Assembly (NCBI GenBank): GCA_002455915.1
Contig: DKLU01000348.1
Coordinates: 1 to 5,103, forward strand
DNA length: 5,103 nucleotides
Source of the DNA: Chryseobacterium sp. UBA6632
GTDB lineage: Bacteria > Bacteroidota > Bacteroidia > Flavobacteriales > Weeksellaceae
Reading direction: 5' to 3'
The position numbers and the translations under genes were made by a program. Each line of letters opens with the position of its first letter. The stretch's first letter is position 1. Positions 1-5,103 of the stretch are shown here, piece after piece. The notes beneath the pieces were generated by a model. The model was not told where the DNA came from, searched no databases, and worked only from the letters and a program-made list of their open reading frames with translations.

Positions 1-2
1 GA

Positions 3-65
3 ATTATGGCGTTACCTTTAATTTATTTAGGCTACCAGATTTTCGTTAAGAAAAAAATTAGATAA
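3..65 (+). CDS. Possible C-terminal end of a membrane protein, cut by the left window edge
   Basis: One open frame enters from the left edge and ends at TAA (63-65). It reads about twenty residues, IMALPLIYLGYQIFVKKKIR. A short hydrophobic stretch followed by a lysine/arginine-rich tail is what the last transmembrane helix and cytoplasmic end of an inner-membrane protein often look like. A good + strand terminator starts 26 bases after the stop, which supports a + strand gene ending here. Frame 2 is also open from the edge, to a stop at 47-49, and cannot be excluded. No family can be named from so little sequence. Confidence 0.4.
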   Translation: MMALPLIYLGYQIFVKKKIR

Positions 66-91
66 AACAAATATTTAATTGAAAAAATACG

Positions 92-119
92 AACCAATGT
101 CTTAGGCATTGGTTTTTTT
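92..119 (+). terminator. Rho-independent terminator for the gene entering from the left
   Basis: A perfect 8-bp stem (92-99, AACCAATG, with 107-114, CATTGGTT) closes a 7-base loop. It runs directly into a T tract at 113-119, and an A-rich stretch precedes it. This is the classic intrinsic terminator form on the + strand. In the other direction the stem is followed by a weaker run (GTATTTTTTC), so some bidirectional activity is possible. Confidence 0.8.
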
Positions 120-131
120 GTGTTTTAATTT

Positions 132-164
132 AAATAAAAAACCGCCCCAAAATCTGAGACGGTT
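132..164 (-). terminator. Rho-independent terminator of the pectate lyase gene
   Basis: Read on the minus strand, AACCGTCTC (164-156) pairs with GGGGCGGTT (148-140) over nine base pairs, two of them G-U wobbles, around a 7-base loop AGATTTT. The stem is followed by TTTTATTT. It lies 27 bases past the pectate lyase stop codon, so it most probably ends that transcript. The wobbles make it asymmetric: on the + strand they become C-A mismatches, so it should act mainly on the minus strand. Confidence 0.8.
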
Positions 165-190
165 ATGAAGTCTAAATTTAGATATGAAGA

Positions 191-2692
191 TTATTTTTTA
201 ATAATTTTTTGCTGAATAATTCCTTTGTTAGTTTTAATTTGAAGGAAATAAATTCCGCTCATCATGCCTTCCATGCTGATGGTTTTTGTATTTCCTCTGA
301 TGTTTTTCACCATTTCTCCCATTGAATTGGTGATAATAATTTGCTCAATATCTTCTTTTCCTGAAGTTGAAATTGTAAAGAAAGTTTCCACAGGATTTGG
401 ATGAATTTTAACCTTTTCCATAGAAGTTTCTTTTGTCGCCAACACGATTGATGATGCATATTGAGTTTTAATATAAAACAAATTGGCAACACTTCCTTTA
501 GTAATCGAATGGTTTCCTGCATTCAGATTAGGAATATTCACAATACCCGATGAAGCCGTGTAAGACACATTATCTACTTTTATGGTTCCGCTGAATGTTG
601 GGTCAAAAACCAAAGTCAAAGCTGAAGAAGCTGTCGTTGTAAAATTAATGGCTGTCGACGATTCTATTTTTAATCTTTTGGTTAAAGTTAAACCATCATA
701 ATTTGCAGAACCGTCCGTTGAATTCATATTGGCAGACGTAAAGCTGTAGAAAGAACTGCTGAGATTGGAAGCTGTAAAATTATGAATTTCATTTCCTTGA
801 GGATTCGTCCCTGTAGATGTTACCGTAATACTTCCCGTTCCCGAAACCGGATTTCCTGAACTTCCAGTTGTTGTGATGGTAAAGTCAACATCAGATGTCG
901 GAATTCCTGAAACAGTAATGGTTTTATTAGCCGAATTTTTCACGAAACTGATTCCTGAAGCCGGAAGTCCTGTTACATTAGCATCGGTTGCAGTTCCTCC
1001 CCAGGTGAAGATCATTGGAGAGATGGCGCTTCCTGAGCTTACGTTTTGCTCGTTGTTGGAAGCAATCGTTAATGTCTGAGAACTTACCGGAGCCGATGTT
1101 TCACCCTGAACCGATACAAGAGAAGAAGTATATCCTTGTAAAACGGCCATTAAACCTGTATTCACAGCATCGGAAGTATCATCATTGGCATTACTGAAAG
1201 TCCAGCTGATATCGCCACCCGAAACTCTTCCCGAATATTGCATGGTTTTATCTCTTGCGATGGTGGGAGAATCCGGAACTAAAGAATTAACGTAAAGCGA
1301 AGCATCCGTATCAAAATTATTATACGTTCCGTTTCCTTGTAACGCCTTGATACTGCTTCCTAAAACTTCATTTCTTGAAGAGGCAACATACGCATCAAAA
1401 TGACTTGCAGCTGAGCTTGAATTGTAAGGAACAAAAGCATTCTGACCAATCATGTAATTATTGAAAGCCTTTACCACACCACCGTTTTCACCAGAAAAAG
1501 TTCCTGTTGAGCCGTTCGCTACATCCGTTCCCTGTTTTGAGGTTAGCATCGGATATTTACAGTTTCTGAAATAATTTCCTTCTACAAAAACAGAGGAACC
1601 CATGGTGGAACCCACTCCATATTTTGAATTTCCGTCATAATAATTATTGTAAACATGCGCTGAATAATATCTCACCCTTGGATGCCTGGAATCAGAATGA
1701 TCAAACCAGTTATGATGATAGGTAATATACAATCCTGAAGTTGTGCCTTCGCTTAAACCCAAAAGACAGCTTTTTCCATTGTCCCAAAAATGATTGTAAG
1801 AAAAAGTGACATACGTAGATTTTTTAGCATCTAAAGCGCCGTCTCCTTTTGCCTGATCGGCATCACCGCCCGGTTTTCCGTAAAAAAGATCACAATTGTG
1901 AGCCCAAACATAACTGTTGTTTTGCTGTAAACTCAGGTTGTCACCTTCTGCCGCATCGGTAAGCATGAAACCAAGGTTTCTCACCTCGATATTAGTCGCA
2001 TTTTTAAGCCTGATTCCCCATCCGTTGGCCACAGCATCAGATCCTACACCTTCCAGAGTAATCGAACTTGCTGCAATATTTTTATTTTCTACCACAATAT
2101 CTCCATTTAATAAGTAATTGGGGTCTGTGATATTTCCGATGAATCTTACGGCTAAAGGGCGGGTATCATTTCCTTTTTTGAATCCATCCAATATGGTTTG
2201 AAGACCAACACAAGGGTTTGAATTGGCTCCCGTGACATTGAGAGAAACCGTGTTTTTTGTATTTTGAGTCACATAAATTACTACAGCATTGGCTTTTAAC
2301 GTTCCATCCAGATTATAAGCCCCCGGAATTCTTCCATTGCTGTGGGCAAAACCCGTTCTGTCTTGTGGAAGTACAGTTACAGAATTGGAAACAGTTGCCG
2401 TTCCTTCAACATTATTCGTTACCGGAACAACTTTTATGGTGTAATTGCCGGGGCTCAATCCCAGAATATCAGCTCTGAAATACGAGCCGTAGCTTCTTAT
2501 GAGTTGATTATCAATAATTTTGTCCGTTACGCCATTGCCTGAATAATATACTTTATAACTGTCGGCTCCGTTTACAGGATTCCATTTTACGTAAGCTGTT
2601 TCCAGCCAGCCAGTTGCCTGAGTAATCGTCACTTGTGCTTTCAGTAGAATACTACCGAATATAAGCACGAAAAAAGATAGTGTACTTTTCAT
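191..2692 (-). CDS. Secreted multidomain PL1-family pectate lyase with T9SS sorting tail
   Basis: This 833-residue protein should cleave pectate (homogalacturonan) by beta-elimination outside the cell or on its surface. Residues 1-20 are a signal peptide (MKSTLSFFVLIFGSILLKAQ), which also supports the chosen start. About 22-108 is a fibronectin-III-like domain, and about 120-470 is the PL1 parallel beta-helix. Within the helix, D284-GALD-288 matches the calcium-binding segment, and R336-HPRVR-341 followed by VYNNYYDG matches the catalytic-arginine region, with R336 equivalent to R218 of Erwinia PelC. The classical vWIDH motif reads VWAHN here (262-266), as I recall for Bacteroidota homologues. 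About 540-625 looks Ig-like. About 633-745 is a beta-rich module of the kind appended to other Bacteroidota pectate lyases and may bind glycan. About 758-833 is a type A T9SS sorting domain (KIHPNP, then SGIYFLQI, ending KIIKK). The gene stands alone on its strand with its own promoter and terminator candidates, and has no Shine-Dalgarno sequence. The pectate lyase call is firm. Exact substrate (pectate or methylated pectin) and the function of the accessory modules are inferred. Confidence 0.93.
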   Translation of the reverse strand: MKSTLSFFVLIFGSILLKAQVTITQATGWLETAYVKWNPVNGADSYKVYYSGNGVTDKIIDNQLIRSYGSYFRADILGLSPGNYTIKVVPVTNNVEGTATVSNSVTVLPQDRTGFAHSNGRIPGAYNLDGTLKANAVVIYVTQNTKNTVSLNVTGANSNPCVGLQTILDGFKKGNDTRPLAVRFIGNITDPNYLLNGDIVVENKNIAASSITLEGVGSDAVANGWGIRLKNATNIEVRNLGFMLTDAAEGDNLSLQQNNSYVWAHNCDLFYGKPGGDADQAKGDGALDAKKSTYVTFSYNHFWDNGKSCLLGLSEGTTSGLYITYHHNWFDHSDSRHPRVRYYSAHVYNNYYDGNSKYGVGSTMGSSVFVEGNYFRNCKYPMLTSKQGTDVANGSTGTFSGENGGVVKAFNNYMIGQNAFVPYNSSSAASHFDAYVASSRNEVLGSSIKALQGNGTYNNFDTDASLYVNSLVPDSPTIARDKTMQYSGRVSGGDISWTFSNANDDTSDAVNTGLMAVLQGYTSSLVSVQGETSAPVSSQTLTIASNNEQNVSSGSAISPMIFTWGGTATDANVTGLPASGISFVKNSANKTITVSGIPTSDVDFTITTTGSSGNPVSGTGSITVTSTGTNPQGNEIHNFTASNLSSSFYSFTSANMNSTDGSANYDGLTLTKRLKIESSTAINFTTTASSALTLVFDPTFSGTIKVDNVSYTASSGIVNIPNLNAGNHSITKGSVANLFYIKTQYASSIVLATKETSMEKVKIHPNPVETFFTISTSGKEDIEQIIITNSMGEMVKNIRGNTKTISMEGMMSGIYFLQIKTNKGIIQQKIIKK

Positions 2693-2735
2693 GATTAGAT
2701 AAAATTAGTTTAGTTTTAAAATTAATTTGATAAAA

Positions 2736-2749
2736 TGTAATCGATTACA
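2736..2749. promoter_or_regulatory. Perfect 14-bp palindrome, probable repressor operator for pel
   Basis: TGTAATCGATTACA equals its own reverse complement. It lies 43-57 bases upstream of the pectate lyase start codon and begins two bases downstream of the -7 candidate, so it should cover the transcription start. A 14-bp palindrome with a central CG step is the usual form of LacI-family operators. The family assignment is inference, because no regulator gene is in the window. Symmetry stops at the flanking bases (A at 2735, C at 2750). Confidence 0.6.
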
Positions 2750-2751
2750 CA

Positions 2752-2759
2752 CAAATATA
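2752..2759 (-). promoter_or_regulatory. Candidate Bacteroidota -7 promoter box for pel
   Basis: On the minus strand this reads TATATTTG, an exact match to the Bacteroidota sigma-70-type -7 consensus TAnnTTTG. It predicts a start near 2745-2748 and a 5' leader of roughly 55 bases. No clear TTG or TTTG -33 element is found 19-21 bases upstream, so the promoter may be weak or activator-dependent. The surrounding sequence is very AT-rich, which raises the chance of an accidental match. Confidence 0.5.
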
Positions 2760-3052
2760 TATAAATAATTAACATAAATCATTTTGATGTGAATTTAGTG
2801 TTAAATTTCTTTATAAATCATTTATTTAAAAGGCTTTGTGAGATTATGTTGAAAATTCCTTAATCGTATAACCTTACGTTTTTTCTTAAAATATCTCTGC
2901 TGAATTATATTGCTAAAATGATTTTTGAGATAAGAAATAACAAAATAACGTTTTAGATTTTTATTAATTTTATAAAAAGTAAATAGTACTTTAGTCGAGA
3001 ATTATAATTTTTCAAAATAATTCTTAACATTGATTGCTGAAAATAATTAAAT

Positions 3053-3370
3053 ATGAAAAAAAGAATATCATTTAAAATGTTTTTAAAACCTGGCTTTGAA
3101 GAAGAATATGAAAAAAGACACAGCGAGATTTGGCCGGAATTAAAAGCGTTGTTAAAAGATTCTGGCATTGCCGATTATACAATATATTGGGATAAAGACA
3201 CGAATATTTTATTTGCCCATCAAACCATTTCGGAGGGTTCTGGTTCGCAGGATTTAGGTAATACTGAAATTGTGAAAAAATGGTGGAGTTATATGGCAGA
3301 TCTTATGGAAACCAACGCCGATCATTCACCAAAAACGGTTCTTCTGCAGGAAGTTTTTCATTTGGATTAA
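3053..3370 (+). CDS. rhaM: L-rhamnose mutarotase
   Basis: This 105-residue cytoplasmic enzyme interconverts the alpha and beta anomers of L-rhamnose, supplying the anomer used by the rhamnose catabolic enzymes. The length matches E. coli RhaM (104 residues), and the two align almost without gaps by eye. Shared blocks are EEYEKRH..IWPEL (17-30), YTIYWDKDTNILFA (42-55), WWSYMADLM (77-85), NADHSP (88-93) and LQEVFHL (98-104). Tyr19 and His23 correspond to the E. coli active-site Tyr18 and His22. The ferredoxin-like alpha/beta fold normally forms a dimer. The ATG at 3053 gives the N-terminus expected for the family; no Shine-Dalgarno sequence precedes it. It is transcribed divergently from the pectate lyase and convergently with prmC, 19 bases from the prmC stop. 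No other rhamnose genes are in view, so it may be a lone gene or serve a pathway encoded elsewhere. Confidence 0.93.
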   Translation: MKKRISFKMFLKPGFEEEYEKRHSEIWPELKALLKDSGIADYTIYWDKDTNILFAHQTISEGSGSQDLGNTEIVKKWWSYMADLMETNADHSPKTVLLQEVFHLD

Positions 3371-3379
3371 AAGCAAACG

Positions 3380-3419
3380 AATGATCGATTTATTTCAGAC
3401 CAAAAATAAATCGATCATT
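3380..3419. terminator. 16-bp perfect inverted repeat, probable bidirectional terminator for rhaM and prmC
   Basis: The arm at 3380-3395 (AATGATCGATTTATTT) is exactly complementary to that at 3404-3419, with an 8-base loop (3396-3403). The hairpin begins 10 bases after the rhaM stop. On the minus strand it contains the last nine sense codons and the stop codon of prmC (3390-3392). T tracts outside the stem are short: TTT at 3418-3420 on +, and CGTTTGCTTTT on -. Termination would therefore rely on a long AU-rich stem with a weak tail. Convergent placement between two genes favours a shared terminator or an mRNA 3'-end stabiliser. Confidence 0.65.
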
Positions 3420-4259
3420 TCCAGATAAATCTTTAATTAACTGAACTTCTGCGAGCTTTTCGGTATAAAGATCAGCGGTTTCTGAGCCTAATTTTTGGTT
3501 TATTTCCAGAAATAATAATCCATTTTTATTTAGAAATTTTTCAGCATCATTTGCAATTTTCCTATAAAAAATTAAGGTATCGGAAGTAGGAGAGAAGAGT
3601 GCCATCTTCGGCTCAAATTCCTTTACTGAATCTGCGATTTCCTCTTCTTCATCAATGCCAATATATGGTGGATTGGAAATGATGACATCAAAATTTTCAT
3701 TCAGGTCATAATTCAGATAATCTGCATGGATGAAATTAACTTCAAGTCGATGAAATGCTGCATTTTTTTTTGCAGTTTCTAATGCTTTTTCTGAAAAATC
3801 AATAGAAGTAACTTCAGCCTGAGGAAAATATTTTTTTAAAACTAAAGGAATGACACCGCTGCCGGTTCCAATGTCGAGGATTTTAATGGGAGCGTTTGAG
3901 AGTCTTAGCGTTTGATAATTTTCCGAAGTTTTTATTTTTTGTATTGCTAATTCCAACAATTCCTCTGTTTCAGGGCGGGGAATCAAAACGTTTTCATTCA
4001 CAAAAAACTTCATTCCGTAGAATTCAGTTTCGCCTAAAATCTGTAAATAGGGTTTTCCTGTTTGTAATTCTGAAATAATATGAAGGAATTTTTCTTCATT
4101 CTCCAAATTAATTTCCTGATCCGCCAACTGTCTTAGCTGAATGCTATTGATAGCCAGAATATGTTCCGCAAAACCCTGAAAGATAAATCCACTTTCAGAT
4201 TCGGTGTAGATTTCTTTCAGATTTTCTGAAAAATATTTTTTAAGTTCTGAAATCGTCAT
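3390..4259 (-). CDS. prmC: Peptide chain release factor N5-glutamine methyltransferase (PrmC/HemK)
   Basis: This 289-residue cytoplasmic enzyme transfers a methyl group from S-adenosylmethionine to the glutamine of the GGQ motif in release factors, aiding translation termination. The length is normal for the family. The N-terminal helical release-factor-binding domain covers about 1-90 and carries GKPYLQILGETEFYG (68-82). It is followed by VLIPRPETEELLE (91-103) and the Rossmann methyltransferase domain. There, ILDIGTGSGVI (127-137) is the SAM-binding motif I, D154 is the likely ribose-binding acid, and NPPYI (196-200) is the signature that holds the substrate glutamine. The protein ends SGNDRFIFGLK, whose codons form one arm of the hairpin at 3380-3419. 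Its ATG follows the yaaA stop with no gap, so it is probably the second gene of a yaaA-prmC transcript and translationally coupled. No independent Shine-Dalgarno sequence is apparent. Confidence 0.95.
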   Translation of the reverse strand: MTISELKKYFSENLKEIYTESESGFIFQGFAEHILAINSIQLRQLADQEINLENEEKFLHIISELQTGKPYLQILGETEFYGMKFFVNENVLIPRPETEELLELAIQKIKTSENYQTLRLSNAPIKILDIGTGSGVIPLVLKKYFPQAEVTSIDFSEKALETAKKNAAFHRLEVNFIHADYLNYDLNENFDVIISNPPYIGIDEEEEIADSVKEFEPKMALFSPTSDTLIFYRKIANDAEKFLNKNGLLFLEINQKLGSETADLYTEKLAEVQLIKDLSGNDRFIFGLK

Positions 4260-5018
4260 TTATCTTGTAAAAACCAGTTTTGTATCTGTCGATTTTTCCT
4301 CGTCAATTCTGTATCCTTCATAATTGAAAGCTTTTACGTCGTCTAATGTCTGAGCATTATTTTCTGCACAAAATCTCACAACCAAACCTCTCGCGTGCTT
4401 TGTGTAGACAACAATAGTTTTCAGCTTTCCTTCTCTTAATTCATAAAAATCAAAATCGATAACGGTGTGGTTGAGTTTCTTACGGTCGATCACTTTAAAA
4501 TATTCATTACTTCCAAGATTTAAAAGAATTTCATTTTTCTTCATCTCGGAATTAAGCTGTTCAGTAATTCTTTCTCTCCAGAATTCATACAGATTTTTGT
4601 ATTCATCAAACTGGAAAGGTCTTCCCATTTCAAGGCGGTAAAGCATCACTTTATCAGAAGGCTTCAGCAAACCATATAATCCGGAAAGCATTCTGTAATT
4701 TTTTTGAAGATAATCTACTGCGTTTTGATCTAACGTTTTTGCATCTAAACCTCTGTAAACCTCTCCGGTAAAGGCATACATTGCCGGAGCTGATTCTTTT
4801 GCAGTAGGTTTAGATTTCCATTTTTGGTTTCTTTCCCAGTTTTCGTCTGCCAATTTCGGCGAAATCTCCATTAATTCGGAAAGATATTTTGGTGATTTTT
4901 CTTTTAAGTAGGTTTGAATATATTCTGCTTGCTCAATGAATTTCGGAGTTGTTGTTTTAAACAGATCTGTTGAATTTTCTACGTTCATTAATTTCGCAGG
5001 AGATGTTACTATTTTCAT
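4260..5018 (-). CDS. yaaA: YaaA family peroxide stress protein (DUF328/UPF0246)
   Basis: This 252-residue protein is close in length to E. coli YaaA (258 residues), which limits intracellular free iron and so reduces damage during hydrogen peroxide stress. The E. coli protein is reported to bind DNA, but its biochemical activity remains poorly defined. Family landmarks are the N-terminal TSPAK (5-9), YAFTGEVYRGLDA (81-93), LSGLYGLLKPSDKVMLYRLEMG (split as 111-120 and 121-132), NLGSNEYFKVID (167-178), and VYTKHARGLVVRF (204-216) followed by FNYEGYRID (231-239). The SPAK motif directly after the ATG supports this start. No transmembrane segment or signal peptide is seen, so it is cytoplasmic. 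The stop codon abuts the prmC start. The upstream 85 bases contain no clear TAnnTTTG box on the minus strand, so I cannot place its promoter, nor can I see an OxyR-type site. Confidence 0.93.
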   Translation of the reverse strand: MKIVTSPAKLMNVENSTDLFKTTTPKFIEQAEYIQTYLKEKSPKYLSELMEISPKLADENWERNQKWKSKPTAKESAPAMYAFTGEVYRGLDAKTLDQNAVDYLQKNYRMLSGLYGLLKPSDKVMLYRLEMGRPFQFDEYKNLYEFWRERITEQLNSEMKKNEILLNLGSNEYFKVIDRKKLNHTVIDFDFYELREGKLKTIVVYTKHARGLVVRFCAENNAQTLDDVKAFNYEGYRIDEEKSTDTKLVFTR

Positions 5019-5083
5019 GAAAAAAATAAAAATTTAAAAATATTGTGATAGGACGGTATTGAATTTTTGATTGTTTAATTTTG

Positions 5084-5103
5084 AACTATCAACTATCAAC
5101 TAT
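5084..5103. repeat. Heptanucleotide tandem repeat (AACTATC), cut by the right window edge
   Basis: The unit AACTATC occurs twice in full, followed by six bases of a third copy that runs off the window, so the true copy number is unknown. It lies 66 bases or more upstream of the yaaA start in non-coding sequence. Short heptameric tandem repeats can expand and contract by replication slippage. Whether this one reaches or alters a promoter cannot be judged from the window. Confidence 0.65.

Larger units (their letters stand above)
2693..3052. other. AT-rich divergent intergenic region between pel and rhaM
   Basis: These 360 bases separate two divergently transcribed genes and contain no credible coding sequence. 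The pel-proximal part holds a -7-like box and a 14-bp palindrome, annotated separately. For rhaM I found no full TAnnTTTG box. The nearest are one-mismatch sequences TACTTTAG (2987-2994) and TAATTTTT (3005-3012), neither with a TTG at proper spacing. I see no convincing hairpin, riboswitch, tRNA or repeat in the remainder, about 2765-2980. Confidence 0.7.

Noticed and set aside
873..1197. Open frames on the + strand inside the pectate lyase gene
   Set aside because: They are antisense to a clear enzyme-coding frame, resemble no family, and lack promoter or start signals. The same applies to those at 1917-2117 and 2257-2542.
2861..2872. TAATCGTATAAC as a second copy of the pel palindrome
   Set aside because: Only TAATCG is shared with the palindrome half-site, and the sequence has no dyad symmetry of its own.
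2892..2931. Possible hairpin ATCTC ... GAGAT in the divergent region
   Set aside because: The stem is only about five base pairs with a long loop in AT-rich DNA, and no T tract follows. Chance is the better explanation.
3014..3048. Direct repeat AAAATAATT (3014-3022 and 3040-3048) before rhaM
   Set aside because: A nine-base A/T-only repeat in such AT-rich sequence is expected by chance.
2953..3168. A 71-codon minus-strand frame overlapping the rhaM start
   Set aside because: It is antisense to the conserved N-terminal half of RhaM and rich in residues typical of AT-rich noise. RhaM is clearly the real gene.
3896..4078. A 60-codon + strand frame inside prmC
   Set aside because: It is antisense to the conserved IPRPETEE and GETEFYG region of PrmC, with no family resemblance.
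1..5103. CRISPR array, tRNA or rRNA, insertion sequence, toxin-antitoxin or phage-defence genes
   Set aside because: I looked for repeat-spacer periodicity, cloverleaf-like segments, transposase motifs and small paired genes on both strands and saw none. All large frames have ordinary family assignments.

Overview
The window looks like a piece of chromosome from a Bacteroidota bacterium, most likely Flavobacteriales and probably a Chryseobacterium-like member of the Weeksellaceae. Three things point there. The DNA is AT-rich. The large secreted enzyme carries a C-terminal type IX secretion (T9SS) sorting domain, which is essentially confined to this phylum. A TAnnTTTG-type -7 promoter box lies upstream of that enzyme, and no gene has an obvious Shine-Dalgarno sequence. 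The genus is inferred from the general look of the proteins, not from a search.

Layout, left to right. Positions 3-65 may be the last 20 codons of a membrane protein entering from the left on the + strand. It is followed by a + strand terminator (92-119). A second, oppositely oriented terminator (132-164) ends the large minus-strand gene at 191-2692. That gene encodes a secreted multidomain PL1-family pectate lyase: signal peptide, fibronectin-III-like domain, lyase domain, Ig-like region, beta-rich module and T9SS tail. A 360-bp AT-rich divergent intergenic region (2693-3052) holds the pel promoter candidate and a perfect 14-bp palindrome at the expected transcription start. Next, on the + strand, is rhaM (L-rhamnose mutarotase, 3053-3370). 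It converges on a minus-strand pair, yaaA (4260-5018) followed by prmC (3390-4259). In that pair the yaaA stop and the prmC start abut exactly (TAA|ATG). A 16-bp perfect inverted repeat sits at the rhaM/prmC convergence and uses the end of the prmC coding sequence as one arm. The right edge has short heptanucleotide tandem repeats upstream of yaaA.

How the genes may work together. The pectate lyase would cleave the homogalacturonan part of pectin outside the cell. RhaM interconverts the anomers of L-rhamnose, a sugar of the rhamnogalacturonan part of pectin. Their divergent arrangement is consistent with use of plant cell-wall sugar, but no SusC/SusD pair, transporter, regulator or other rhamnose gene is in view. 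yaaA and prmC are housekeeping or stress genes that look co-transcribed and have no evident link to pectin.

I do not see a clearly undescribed system. The most informative non-coding signals are the palindromic operator candidate upstream of pel and the terminator-like inverted repeat that overlaps the prmC stop codon.
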